NCBI RefSeq assembly: GCF_023476645.1
Contig: NZ_JAMCOJ010000010.1
Coordinates: forward strand, 1-64,000
Source of the DNA: Cellulophaga sp. 20_2_10
Lineage (GTDB): Bacteria > Bacteroidota > Bacteroidia > Flavobacteriales > Flavobacteriaceae
Length of the DNA stretch: 64,000 nucleotides
Reading direction: 5' to 3'
Shown: one piece after another, positions 17,595 through 26,702 of the stretch
Layout of the letters: each line of letters begins with the position of its first letter
How positions within the stretch are numbered: the stretch's first letter is position 1
Position numbers and translations under genes: made by a program
Notes under the pieces: generated by a model
Told to the model about the DNA's origin: nothing
The model's database searches: none
The model's input: the letters and a program-made list of their open reading frames with translations, nothing else

Positions 17595-17638
17595 CAAAAC
17601 ATAAAATTTTTCAATACTAACATAAAAAGCAACAGTCA

Positions 17639-18265
17639 ATGAGAATTGTAATTGCTAATGCATCGCATATTAAATATGCGCAGATAATTTCTGATACTAT
17701 TACAGATTCTGCTAAGGTTCGCGGCACAGGCATTGCGAAGCGTACGCCAGAGTATATACAAAAAAGGTTGCAAAATGGTAATGCCGTTATTGCCTTAGAC
17801 GGAGAGACATTTGCAGGTTTCTGCTATATAGAAGTTTGGGGACACAATAAGTTTGTTGCTAACTCTGGTCTTATTGTACACCCAGATTTTAGAAATTTAG
17901 GGCTAGCCAAGCAAATTAAAGAACACATTTTTAAACTCTCCAGAGAAAAATTCCCCGAAGCTAAAATTTTTGGAATTACTACGGGCTTAGCGGTTATGAA
18001 AATGAATTATGAGCTTGGTTACAAACCAGTTACATTTTCTGAACTTACAGACGATCCTGAATTCTGGAAAGGGTGCCAAACGTGTAAAAATTTTGATGTT
18101 CTAACCAGAACAGAACAAAAAATGTGCTTATGCACTGGTATGCTTTACAATCCTGCTGCAAAGGCAAAAGCTACCGATAAAAAAGAAGTCGACAGTAAAG
18201 TATTTAAAAGATTAAAAAGTATTAAAGAGCATTTGTTCTTAAAAAAGAAAAATAAAGATGAGTAA
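17639..18265 (+). CDS. GNAT N-acetyltransferase of the arginine operon
   Basis: 208 residues. The GNAT fold occupies about 1-135, with the acetyl-CoA loop region HPDFRNLGLAKQI at 81-93. The C-terminal part has four cysteines, C146-x2-C149 and C163-x-C165, which look like a metal site or redox switch. As first gene of an arginine operon with no other argA or argJ visible, it is the likely glutamate N-acetyltransferase (or other N-acyltransferase) that starts the pathway. Its end overlaps argG by 8 bases. The reaction is inferred from context; the acyl donor could be acetyl- or succinyl-CoA. Confidence 0.8.
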   Translation: MRIVIANASHIKYAQIISDTITDSAKVRGTGIAKRTPEYIQKRLQNGNAVIALDGETFAGFCYIEVWGHNKFVANSGLIVHPDFRNLGLAKQIKEHIFKLSREKFPEAKIFGITTGLAVMKMNYELGYKPVTFSELTDDPEFWKGCQTCKNFDVLTRTEQKMCLCTGMLYNPAAKAKATDKKEVDSKVFKRLKSIKEHLFLKKKNKDE

Positions 18266-19454
18266 ATTAGTTTTAGCATATAGTGGTGGTTTAGATACGT
18301 CTTACTGCGCAAAATATTTATCAAAAGACAAAGGTTTTGAGGTGCACGCTGTTAGTGTAAACACTGGCGGGTTCTCTAAAGAAGAAATAACTAACATAAA
18401 AAAGAAAGCAATAGAATTAGGCGCAACAAGCTACACCTCTATAGATGCTGTACAAACATTTTACAAGAAGGTTGTAAAATATCTAATTTTTGGGAATGTT
18501 CTAAAAAACAACACGTACCCATTATCTGTTAGTGCAGAACGTATTGTACAAGCTATAGAAATTGTAAATCACGCTAAAAAAATAGGAGCTAAATACATTG
18601 CTCACGGTAGTACTGGTGCTGGGAATGATCAGGTTAGGTTTGATCTAATTTTCCAAATCATTGCTCCAGAAATCGAAATTATTACTCCTATCAGGGATAA
18701 TCAATTATCTAGAGAGGTAGAAATTGCATACCTAAAAGAAAACGGCGTAGATTATCCTTGGGAAAAAGCAAAATACTCTATTAATAAAGGGCTTTGGGGA
18801 ACTTCTGTTGGCGGTGAAGAAACATTAACGTCTCACTCCCCATTGCCAGATACAGCATATCCTAGTCAGCTTGAAGAAAGAAATCCTATAGATGTAAAAT
18901 TAACCTTTACCAAAGGAGAATTAACGGCTATTAATGGTGAAGAAGATAAACCAATTCACAACATTACAAAACTAAATACAGTTGCGTCCTTGTTTGCTAT
19001 TGGTAGAGATATACACGTTGGCGATACAATTATTGGTATTAAAGGTAGAGTTGGCTTTGAGGCTGCGGCATCTTTACTAATTATAAAAGCGCACCATTTA
19101 CTAGAAAAACACACGCTAACAAAATGGCAACAATACCAAAAAGAGCAACAAGGTAATTTTTATGGTATGTTATTACATGAAGGCAATTACCTAGATGAAG
19201 TTATGCGTAATATAGAAGTATTTTTAGCAGACACGCAAAAAAATGTTTCTGGTGATGTTTTTATTACATTACACCCATACAGATTTGAGCTTAACGGAAT
19301 AACATCTAAACACGACCTTATGAATGCTTCTTTTGGTAGTTATGGTGAAATGAATAAAGGCTGGACAGCAGATGATGCTAAAGGATTTATTAAAATAATT
19401 GCGAACGCTGGTAAAATATACAATCATGTAAATAAAAATTTAAAAGATGATTAA
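18258..19454 (+). CDS. argG: Argininosuccinate synthase
   Basis: 398 residues, normal for the enzyme, which joins citrulline and aspartate with ATP. The ATP-pyrophosphatase P-loop AYSGGLDTS is at 7-15, with AHGSTGAGNDQVRF near 114-127 and the KYSINKGLWGTS stretch in the synthetase domain. The start overlaps the acetyltransferase by 8 bases and the stop overlaps argC by 8, so translation is tightly coupled. It is the penultimate step of the pathway, the last being argH at the far end of the operon. Confidence 0.96.
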   Translation: MSKLVLAYSGGLDTSYCAKYLSKDKGFEVHAVSVNTGGFSKEEITNIKKKAIELGATSYTSIDAVQTFYKKVVKYLIFGNVLKNNTYPLSVSAERIVQAIEIVNHAKKIGAKYIAHGSTGAGNDQVRFDLIFQIIAPEIEIITPIRDNQLSREVEIAYLKENGVDYPWEKAKYSINKGLWGTSVGGEETLTSHSPLPDTAYPSQLEERNPIDVKLTFTKGELTAINGEEDKPIHNITKLNTVASLFAIGRDIHVGDTIIGIKGRVGFEAAASLLIIKAHHLLEKHTLTKWQQYQKEQQGNFYGMLLHEGNYLDEVMRNIEVFLADTQKNVSGDVFITLHPYRFELNGITSKHDLMNASFGSYGEMNKGWTADDAKGFIKIIANAGKIYNHVNKNLKDD

Positions 19455-20421
19455 CATTGGTATTATAGGCGGTTCTGGCTATACAGGAGGCGAGTTAATA
19501 AGATTACTTTTAAATCATTCTGAAGCAAATATAGATTTTGTTTACAGTACAACTAGAGCTGGAAAAAAAATAGCATCTGCTCATCAGGATTTATTAGGGC
19601 AGACAAACCTAGAGTTTACAGGAAATGTAAATCTAGATGTAGATCTTGTTTTTCTATGCCTTGGACACGGAAACTCAACTTCATTCTTACTAGAAAATTC
19701 GTTTTCTAACAATACTAAAATTATAGATTTAAGTAATGATTTTAGATTACATAATGATGCCATTTTAAATGGAAAAGAGTTTATCTACGGCTTACCTGAA
19801 ACAAATATTGAAAAAATAAAATCTGCCAGTTTTATAGCAAACCCAGGATGTTTTGCCACAGCAATTCAGCTTGCATTATTACCATTGGCTAAAGCAAATA
19901 TTTTACATAATGATGTACATATAAATGCAGTAACAGGTAGTACTGGCGCTGGCGTAAAACCAGGGGACTCTACTCATTTTAGCATGCGTAATAACAATGT
20001 ATCTTGGTACAAGCCATTTACACATCAACATTTAGGCGAAATAGGCGAAAATTTACATTCTTATAAAAATGAAATTGGCGAATTACTGTTTCTTCCGCAA
20101 AGAGGAAATTTTACTAGAGGTATTTTTGCTACTGCCTATACAAAATACAAGGGCAGTTTAGAAGATGCTTATGAGTTGTATACTAGTTTTTATGCTGACG
20201 CGAAATTTACACATATATCTGATACAGAAATTCACTTAAAACAAGTAGTAAATACCAACCAATGTCACTTGCATTTACACCTACACAATGGTAATTTATT
20301 AATTACATCTGTTATTGATAATTTACTAAAAGGCGCATCTGGACAAGCGGTACAGAATATGAATTTAATGTACGGCTTTAATGAAGATGAAGGCCTAAAC
20401 TTAAAAGCATCCGCATTTTAA
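19447..20421 (+). CDS. argC: N-acetyl-gamma-glutamyl-phosphate reductase
   Basis: 324 residues of the shorter (type 2-like) ArgC form. NADP-binding GGSGYTGGEL at 8-17, active-site NPGCFATA with Cys135, and a HQHLGEI motif for the catalytic His. It reduces N-acyl-glutamyl phosphate to the semialdehyde. In this family of pathways the acyl group could be acetyl or succinyl. It overlaps argG by 8 bases. Confidence 0.95.
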   Translation: MINIGIIGGSGYTGGELIRLLLNHSEANIDFVYSTTRAGKKIASAHQDLLGQTNLEFTGNVNLDVDLVFLCLGHGNSTSFLLENSFSNNTKIIDLSNDFRLHNDAILNGKEFIYGLPETNIEKIKSASFIANPGCFATAIQLALLPLAKANILHNDVHINAVTGSTGAGVKPGDSTHFSMRNNNVSWYKPFTHQHLGEIGENLHSYKNEIGELLFLPQRGNFTRGIFATAYTKYKGSLEDAYELYTSFYADAKFTHISDTEIHLKQVVNTNQCHLHLHLHNGNLLITSVIDNLLKGASGQAVQNMNLMYGFNEDEGLNLKASAF

Positions 20422-20448
20422 CATCAATCTAAAAAATAAAAAACCAAT

Positions 20449-21246
20449 ATGAAACTAGCTATTATAGGTGCCGGAAACTTAGGACTGTCTATTGCCAAAG
20501 GTATTTTAAACTCTAACGGTGCTACAACTATGTATTTAACAAAAAGAAATACAGATAGTATTAAAGAATTTGAAAGTTACGGAAATGTAACAGTTACAGC
20601 TAACAATAGGGAAGCAGTACAAAACTCTGATGTATTAATCTTTGCGGTACAACCAGATCATTTTGAAGGTATTTTAAATGATGTAAAAGATTTACTTACA
20701 GAAAAACACATTGTAATATCTACTATAACTGGTTTTAATATAAAAAAGATTGAAGCTGTAGTAGGCAAAGAGACTTATATAATTAGAAGTATGCCTAACA
20801 CAGCAATTTCTGTAGGACAGTCTATGACGTGTATTTGTAGTAATGAAATGGGTAAAAAACGAATAGAATTAGCCAAAGCTATTTTTAATAGAATGGGACA
20901 TTCATTAGAAATTCCAGAAAGTCAAATGCAAGCAGCAACTGTTATTTGCGCAAGCGGAATTGCCTTTTGGATGCGACTAATACGTGCAACTACACAAGGA
21001 GCTATACAATTAGGTTTTGACGCTAAAGAAGCACAAGAACTAGCAATGTATACCTGTAATGGAGCTGCTAGTTTGCTCATAGAATCTGGCAACCACCCAG
21101 AGCAAGAAATAGACCGTGTAACTACGCCAATGGGTTGTACTATTAAAGGCTTAAATGAAATGGAACACCAAGGACTTAGCTCTTCTTTAATTAGAGGAAT
21201 TGTGGCTTCGTTTGATAAAATAAGTGAGTTTAAAGTAAAAAATTAA
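20449..21246 (+). CDS. proC: Pyrroline-5-carboxylate reductase
   Basis: 265 residues. The NAD(P) motif IGAGNLGLSIAKG lies at 5-17, RSMPNTAISVGQS in the middle, and the C-terminal dimer helix GAASLLIESGNHPEQ with TTPMGCTIKGL. It makes proline from pyrroline-5-carboxylate. Its place inside an arginine operon links proline formation to the glutamate semialdehyde chemistry of arginine synthesis and is usual in Flavobacteriia. It is 27 bases after argC and 2 before argD. Confidence 0.93.
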   Translation: MKLAIIGAGNLGLSIAKGILNSNGATTMYLTKRNTDSIKEFESYGNVTVTANNREAVQNSDVLIFAVQPDHFEGILNDVKDLLTEKHIVISTITGFNIKKIEAVVGKETYIIRSMPNTAISVGQSMTCICSNEMGKKRIELAKAIFNRMGHSLEIPESQMQAATVICASGIAFWMRLIRATTQGAIQLGFDAKEAQELAMYTCNGAASLLIESGNHPEQEIDRVTTPMGCTIKGLNEMEHQGLSSSLIRGIVASFDKISEFKVKN

Positions 21247-21248
21247 GG

Positions 21249-22382
21249 ATGAATTTATTTGATGTATACCCTTTATATAATGTAACTCCGGTTTCTGCAA
21301 AAGGCAGCCAAGTTATAGATGATAAAGGTCAGGAATATTTAGATTTTTATGGTGGTCATGCAGTAATTTCTATAGGACATTCTCACCCACATTATGTACG
21401 CAGAATTAAAGAACAATTAGACAAAATTGGCTTTTATAGCAATGCCATACAAAATCCATTACAAGGGGAGTTAGCAGAAAAATTAGTACAACTATCTAAC
21501 TGCCATGATTACAATTTATTTTTATGCAATTCTGGCGCAGAAGCTAATGAAAATGCTCTAAAACTAGCATCATTCTATACTAATAAATCTAGAGTTATTG
21601 CTTTTAAAAATGGATTTCATGGGCGGACTTCTGCTGCTGTTGCGGCTACAGATAATGCCGCTATTAACGCACCCATTAACAAGCAACAAAAAGTAACTTT
21701 TTTAGAGTTTGATGACCTAAGTAGTTTTACCTCAGAAATTGAAAAAGACGATGTTTGCGCAGTTATTTTAGAGGCTGTACAAGGTGTTGGTGGTTTAGAT
21801 GAACCTACTACAGAATTTTACCAAAAAATAGAAGCTTTATGTAAAAAACACAATGTTGTTTTAATTGCAGACGAAGTACAATCTGGTTACGGTAGAACGG
21901 GTAAATTTTTTGCTTTTCAGCATCATAGTATACAACCTGACATTATAACTATTGCCAAAGGTATGGGTAATGGATTCCCAGTTGGTGGTGTTCTAATTCA
22001 GGAAAAAATTAAAGCATCTCACGGCTTATTAGGTACCACTTTTGGTGGCAACCACTTGGCTTGTGCCGCATCATTAGCTGTTTTAGAAGTTATAGAACAA
22101 GAAGATTTACTGCGTAATACAACTAAAATGCACGGCTACTTTTTAGAAAAGGCTGCAGCAATACCACAAATTAAAAAAGTAAAAGGTCGCGGCTTAATGT
22201 TAGGACTTCAGTTTGATTTTGAAGTTGGCGAACTAAGAAAAAAAATGATATACGATCAGTTTGTATTTACTGGCGGAGCTAAGGATAAAACCTTATTACG
22301 TATTCTGCCTGCACTAAACATAACCACAGCTTTAATAGATGTGTTTTTTGATGCTTTACAAGCCGAATTAAATAAATTATAA
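21249..22382 (+). CDS. argD: N-acylornithine aminotransferase
   Basis: 377 residues, class-III PLP aminotransferase. Markers: CNSGAEANENALKLA, FHGRTSAAVAATDN, IADEVQSGYGRTGK and the Schiff-base Lys237 in IAKGMGNGFPVGG, then TTFGGNHLACAA. It converts N-acylglutamate semialdehyde to N-acylornithine with glutamate as donor. The stop overlaps the carbamoyltransferase start by one base. Confidence 0.94.
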   Translation: MNLFDVYPLYNVTPVSAKGSQVIDDKGQEYLDFYGGHAVISIGHSHPHYVRRIKEQLDKIGFYSNAIQNPLQGELAEKLVQLSNCHDYNLFLCNSGAEANENALKLASFYTNKSRVIAFKNGFHGRTSAAVAATDNAAINAPINKQQKVTFLEFDDLSSFTSEIEKDDVCAVILEAVQGVGGLDEPTTEFYQKIEALCKKHNVVLIADEVQSGYGRTGKFFAFQHHSIQPDIITIAKGMGNGFPVGGVLIQEKIKASHGLLGTTFGGNHLACAASLAVLEVIEQEDLLRNTTKMHGYFLEKAAAIPQIKKVKGRGLMLGLQFDFEVGELRKKMIYDQFVFTGGAKDKTLLRILPALNITTALIDVFFDALQAELNKL

Positions 22383-23320
22383 TGAAAAATTACGTTTCCA
22401 TAGCAGCTATAGATTCGCTTCCCAATTGGGTTAACGAAGCCATAGAATTAAAGAAAAATCCTAAGAAACATAAAAACTTAGGAGAAGATAAAACCATTGT
22501 ATTATTATTCTTTAATAACAGTTTAAGAACACGGCTAAGCACACAAAAAGCTGCTCAAAACTTAGGCCTAGAAGTTATTGTAATGAATTTTGGATCTGAA
22601 GGTTGGACCCTTGAATTTACAGATGGCACTGTTATGGACCAAGGTACATCTGAACACATAAAAGAAGCTGCACAAGTGGTTTCTCAGTACTGCGATGTTA
22701 TTGGCATTAGAGCTTTTGCAAATTTACAAAGCAAAGAAGATGATGAAGCAGAATTGGTTATAAACGGATTTAAAAAATACGCTACTGTTCCTATTCTAAA
22801 TATGGAAAGCTCTGTGGGACATCCATTACAAGCATTAGCAGACGCTATTACTCTGGCAGAAAACAACACAAAGTCAAAACCAAAAGTGGTCCTTTCATGG
22901 GCGCCACACCCTAAGGCTTTACCGCATGCAGTTGCCAATTCTTTTGTAGAAATGATGCATTTACAAGATGCCGAGTTTGTAATTACACACCCTAAAGGAT
23001 ACGAGTTAAGTTCTAAAATTACAAAAGGAGCAACTATAGAATACGACCAAGATAAAGCCTTAGAAAATGCAGATTTTGTTTATGTTAAAAATTGGAGTAG
23101 CTATCAAAATTATGGGCAAGTTTTAAATAATGATAAAAGCTGGACAATGACTTTAGATAAATTAGGCGCTGCTAAATTTATGCACTGCTTGCCTGTGCGT
23201 AGAAATGTAATTGTTACAGATGCTGTTTTAGACAGCAATCAGTCTTTGGTGATAGAACAAGCAAATAATAGAACATTTGCGGCGCAAATAGCACTAAAAA
23301 AAATACTAGAAAACCTCTAA
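22382..23320 (+). CDS. argF': N-acylornithine carbamoyltransferase
   Basis: 312 residues. The carbamoyl-phosphate motif is NSLRTR at 46-51 (S-x-R-T-R), and MHCLPVRRNV appears near the C-terminus. The sequence EGWTLEF and the following EHIKEAA region are those of the acetyl/succinylornithine enzymes rather than ordinary ornithine carbamoyltransferases, as found in Xanthomonas and Bacteroides. I cannot tell acetyl- from succinylornithine specificity by eye. Use of an acylated ornithine means that deacylation (argE) comes after carbamoylation, which matches the downstream gene. Confidence 0.92.
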   Translation: MKNYVSIAAIDSLPNWVNEAIELKKNPKKHKNLGEDKTIVLLFFNNSLRTRLSTQKAAQNLGLEVIVMNFGSEGWTLEFTDGTVMDQGTSEHIKEAAQVVSQYCDVIGIRAFANLQSKEDDEAELVINGFKKYATVPILNMESSVGHPLQALADAITLAENNTKSKPKVVLSWAPHPKALPHAVANSFVEMMHLQDAEFVITHPKGYELSSKITKGATIEYDQDKALENADFVYVKNWSSYQNYGQVLNNDKSWTMTLDKLGAAKFMHCLPVRRNVIVTDAVLDSNQSLVIEQANNRTFAAQIALKKILENL

Positions 23321-23322
23321 TT

Positions 23323-24102
23323 ATGAAAGAAAAAGTAGCTGTTATAAAAATTGGTGGAGCTGTTATTGAAAACAAGGAAGAACTAAGTAAGTTTTTAGCT
23401 GCTTTTTCTAAAATTGAAGGTCCAAAAATACTAGTTCACGGTGGTGGAAAACTAGCAACTGAACTTGGAAAAAAATTAGGAATTGAATCTAAACTGGTAA
23501 ACGGAAGACGTATTACAGACGCTAAAGGTTTAGATTTAATTACTATGGTTTACGGAGGTTTAGTGAACAAACAAATTGTTGCAGAACTACAAGCTTTAAA
23601 CTGTAACGCTATTGGATTAAGTGGCGCAGATGCCAATATAATACAGGCAGTAAAACGCCCCGTAAAAGATATAGATTATGGTTTTGCTGGCGACATCACT
23701 ACTGTAAATGCCAACGCTATAGATGCAATGTTACAAAATAACTGGACGCCCGTTTTTTGTGCGCTTACACATACTAAAGCCGGACAATTACTAAATACAA
23801 ATGCGGACACCATAGCCTCTGAAATTGCAATTGCAATGAGTAGTTTATATGATACTACCTTGTATTATTGTTTTGAAAAGAAAGGTGTTTTACTAGATAT
23901 TACAAATGAAAAATCTGTAGTTAAAAAATTAAATACAGAAACCTACAAGGAACTTTTAGACAGTAAAATTATTGCTAATGGTATGTTGCCAAAACTAGAG
24001 AATTGCTTTAATGCGCTTCATAAAAAAGTAGGGACTGTATGCATAGGAGATGTTTCTATGTTAAACAAAAACGAAACGCTTTACACGACTATAACATTAT
24101 AA
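23323..24102 (+). CDS. argB: N-acetylglutamate kinase
   Basis: 259 residues of the amino-acid kinase family: VIKIGGAVI at 7-15, LVHGGGKLA at 37-45, NGRRITD near 60-66 and GLSGADANII in the substrate region. It phosphorylates N-acylglutamate ahead of argC. It lacks the N-terminal helix of the hexameric arginine-inhibited kinases, so classical feedback inhibition is unlikely, leaving room for leader-based control. It is 2 bases from both neighbours. Confidence 0.94.
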   Translation: MKEKVAVIKIGGAVIENKEELSKFLAAFSKIEGPKILVHGGGKLATELGKKLGIESKLVNGRRITDAKGLDLITMVYGGLVNKQIVAELQALNCNAIGLSGADANIIQAVKRPVKDIDYGFAGDITTVNANAIDAMLQNNWTPVFCALTHTKAGQLLNTNADTIASEIAIAMSSLYDTTLYYCFEKKGVLLDITNEKSVVKKLNTETYKELLDSKIIANGMLPKLENCFNALHKKVGTVCIGDVSMLNKNETLYTTITL

Positions 24103-24103
24103 A

Positions 24104-25168
24104 ATGGAACAGAAACAGCTTACAGAAAAGGCTTTAGATTTATTAAAGGAGCTTATCTCTATACAATCATTTTCATCAGAGGAAGATAAAACAGCAGACG
24201 CAATAGAAAACTGGTTTACAAGTTTTAATATTCCGTTTACTAGAGATAATAACAATGTTTATGCTAAAAATAAACATTGGGACAGTAATAAACCTACGTT
24301 ACTTTTAAACTCGCATCATGATACTGTAAAACCGAACTCCGCTTACACTAAAGATCCATTTAATGCACACGTAGAAAACGGCAAATTGTATGGTCTAGGA
24401 AGCAATGATGCTGGTGGTTGTTTGGTGTCTTTACTGGCTACATTTTCTCACTACTACACTAAAGAAAACTTAAATCATAACATACTTATGGTTGCTTCTA
24501 TGGAAGAAGAATCTGCCGGACCAAATAGCTTAAGAGGCCTGTTACCTAAGCTTCCAAAAATTGATGTTGCTATTGTTGGCGAACCTACATTAATGCAATT
24601 AGCCGTTGCAGAAAAAGGACTTATTGTTTTTGATGCAGAAGTAAAAGGAACTCCTTCTCATGCAGCACATCCAAATAATGACAACTCCATTTACAACACT
24701 ATAAAAGTGTTAGAGTGGTTTAAAAACTATTCTTTCTCTAAGGTTTCAGATGTTTTAGGCGAAGTAAAACTTACGGTAACACAAATTAATGCAGGCAAAC
24801 AACACAACGTTGTGCCAGCTAAGGTAGACTTAGTTATAGATGTTAGAGTAAATGACAAATACACCAATAAAGAAGTGGCGGATATGCTACAAAATGAAGC
24901 TCCTTGCAAACTTACTCCTCGTGGTTTAAAGCTAAATTCTTCAGCCATAGACAAAAACCACCCATTAGCACAGGCTGGCTTAGCTCTAGGAAGAGAAACA
25001 TATGGTTCTCCTACATTATCAGACCAAGCGGCATTAACGTGTCAATCTTTAAAATTAGGCCCAGGAGACAGCACTAGATCGCATTCTGCAGATGAGTTTA
25101 TTTATGTAAACGAAATTGAGGAAGGTATAGATTTATACATTAAAATATTAAACGGGTTTCTGCAATAA
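24104..25168 (+). CDS. argE: M20 deacylase (acetylornithine/acetylcitrulline deacetylase)
   Basis: 354 residues, M20 metallopeptidase family. Zinc and catalytic residues: NSHHDT with His72, GLGSNDAGG with Asp102, MEEESAG with Glu134/135, GEPT near 164, and a late SADEF with the final His region. With argF' acting on acylornithine, the natural substrate is probably N-acylcitrulline, giving citrulline for argG. The gene starts one base after argB. Confidence 0.92.
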   Translation: MEQKQLTEKALDLLKELISIQSFSSEEDKTADAIENWFTSFNIPFTRDNNNVYAKNKHWDSNKPTLLLNSHHDTVKPNSAYTKDPFNAHVENGKLYGLGSNDAGGCLVSLLATFSHYYTKENLNHNILMVASMEEESAGPNSLRGLLPKLPKIDVAIVGEPTLMQLAVAEKGLIVFDAEVKGTPSHAAHPNNDNSIYNTIKVLEWFKNYSFSKVSDVLGEVKLTVTQINAGKQHNVVPAKVDLVIDVRVNDKYTNKEVADMLQNEAPCKLTPRGLKLNSSAIDKNHPLAQAGLALGRETYGSPTLSDQAALTCQSLKLGPGDSTRSHSADEFIYVNEIEEGIDLYIKILNGFLQ

Positions 25169-25196
25169 GCAATCAACTAAAAAAAACGAAAAGACT

Positions 25197-26471
25197 ATGA
25201 AACTTTGGGATAAAGGATTTAGTACCGATAAAAAAATAGATCATTTTACAGTTGGTAATGACAGAGAATTAGATTTGCTACTTGCTAAATATGATATTGT
25301 TGCTTCTAAAGCACATGCAAAAATGCTGGGTAAAATTGGACTTATTACTGCACAAGAAACAGAGAGTCTAGTTAAAGAACTTAATGAGATTGCTAAAACT
25401 ATAGAAAAGGGCACTTTTGTTATTGAAGATTCTTTTGAGGATATGCACTCTAAAATAGAGTTTATACTAACAAAAAAGCTAGGTGACACCGGAAAAAAAA
25501 TACATACTGCACGTTCTAGAAACGATCAGGTTTTAGTGGCAATGCACTTGTATTTAAAAGATGAGTTATCAGAAATTAAAAGTGAAGTAAAAGTTTTATT
25601 TAACCTGCTTTTAAATCTTGCTGACAAGCATAAAAATGTACTGCTACCAGGTTATACACATTTACAAATTGCTATGCCTTCTTCTTTTGGACTTTGGTTT
25701 TCTGCCTATGCAGAAAGTTTAATAGATGATTTGTACTTTGTTGATGCTGCTTACAAAATAGCAGATCAGAATCCGCTTGGTAGTGCTGCTGGTTACGGAA
25801 GTTCTTTTCCTATAGACCGTGATTTTACTACTAAAGAAATGGGTTTTGCAACGCAGAAATTTAATGTTGTCGCCGCACAAATGGGACGTGGAAAAGTAGA
25901 AAAAGCTGCTGCTTTTGGAATTAGTAATGTTGCCGCTACCCTATCTAAAATGGCTATGGATATTTGCTTGTATATGAGTCAGAATTTTAATTTTATTTCT
26001 TTTCCGGACGAACTTACAACAGGTTCTAGCATTATGCCACATAAAAAAAACCCAGATGTGTTTGAGTTGATACGTGGTAAATGCAATAAATTACAATCTA
26101 TACCAAACCAATTAATTTTAATAACAAATAACTTACCTAGTGGCTATCACAGAGATTTACAATTGGTAAAAGAGGTAATTATACCTGCCATACAGGATGT
26201 AAAAGCGTGTTTAGAGATATTAACCTTTAGCTTAAAAGAAGTACGTGTAAACGAGACTATTTTAGACGACCCTAAATATGATTATTTGTTTAGTGTAGAT
26301 ACGTTAAACGAGTTGGTTTTAAACGGAGTGCCGTTTAGGGATGCTTATAAAAAAATGGGGAAAGAAATTAATGAAGGCACTTTTTCTCCTAAAAAGGATA
26401 TTAAACATACACACCAAGGTAGTTTAGGTAATTTATGTCTACAAGAAATTAGAAATAAATTAGTTGATTAA
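25197..26471 (+). CDS. argH: Argininosuccinate lyase
   Basis: 424 residues, fumarase/aspartase superfamily. HTARSRNDQV near 101-110, TGSSIMPHKKNPD beginning near 275 with the mobile catalytic serine loop, and QNPLGSAAGYGSSFP. It releases fumarate and arginine. It is the last gene of the operon; a strong terminator follows 30 bases after its stop. Confidence 0.95.
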   Translation: MKLWDKGFSTDKKIDHFTVGNDRELDLLLAKYDIVASKAHAKMLGKIGLITAQETESLVKELNEIAKTIEKGTFVIEDSFEDMHSKIEFILTKKLGDTGKKIHTARSRNDQVLVAMHLYLKDELSEIKSEVKVLFNLLLNLADKHKNVLLPGYTHLQIAMPSSFGLWFSAYAESLIDDLYFVDAAYKIADQNPLGSAAGYGSSFPIDRDFTTKEMGFATQKFNVVAAQMGRGKVEKAAAFGISNVAATLSKMAMDICLYMSQNFNFISFPDELTTGSSIMPHKKNPDVFELIRGKCNKLQSIPNQLILITNNLPSGYHRDLQLVKEVIIPAIQDVKACLEILTFSLKEVRVNETILDDPKYDYLFSVDTLNELVLNGVPFRDAYKKMGKEINEGTFSPKKDIKHTHQGSLGNLCLQEIRNKLVD

Positions 26472-26500
26472 ACGCTAAACCTTTTTCCCTAAAAAAAAAT

Positions 26501-26530
26501 AAAACCCCTGTTATCAGGGGTTTTATTTTA
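26501..26530 (+). terminator. Terminator of the arginine operon
   Basis: AAAACCCCTG at 26501-26510 and CAGGGGTTTT at 26515-26524 form a perfect 10-bp stem around TTAT, followed by TATTTTA. This ends the operon 30 bases after argH. Confidence 0.9.
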
Positions 26531-26596
26531 GCTGTAAATAAGCTAAAAAATACCTATTGCAATTTCTAATTTTACATCATCCTAAAAATGTAAAAT

Positions 26597-26662
26597 ATGA
26601 AAGCTATACTAGTTTATATTGTCCTTTTAATTGTTGCTGTTTTAAGTGTTATTACTTATTAA
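26597..26662 (+). CDS. 21-residue membrane micropeptide
   Basis: ATG at 26597 opens a 21-codon frame, beginning MKAILVYIVLLIVAVLSV and ending TY before TAA. One Lys is followed by an uninterrupted hydrophobic run long enough for a membrane helix. It stands alone between two terminators (26501-26530 and 26670-26697), which suggests its own transcript. Small single-helix proteins like this are common and often regulatory or assembly-related; no function can be read. A chance ORF is possible. Confidence 0.45.
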   Translation: MKAILVYIVLLIVAVLSVITY

Positions 26663-26669
26663 GCATAAA

Positions 26670-26697
26670 AAAAGCCGTGTTATTAAACACAGCTTTT
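26670..26697. terminator. Bidirectional terminator
   Basis: AAAAAGC-c-GTGTT and ACAC-a-GCTTTT form a hairpin with one internal mismatch and an A-rich 5' and T-rich 3' flank. It can stop transcription from the micropeptide side and from the leftward pseudouridine-synthase gene, whose stop is at 26703. Confidence 0.75.
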
Positions 26698-26702
26698 ACA
26701 TA

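Noticed and set aside
26501-26697. Clustered hairpins as a CRISPR or repeat array
   Set aside because: The two hairpins are unrelated in sequence and behave as terminators; no regularly spaced repeats occur anywhere in the window.
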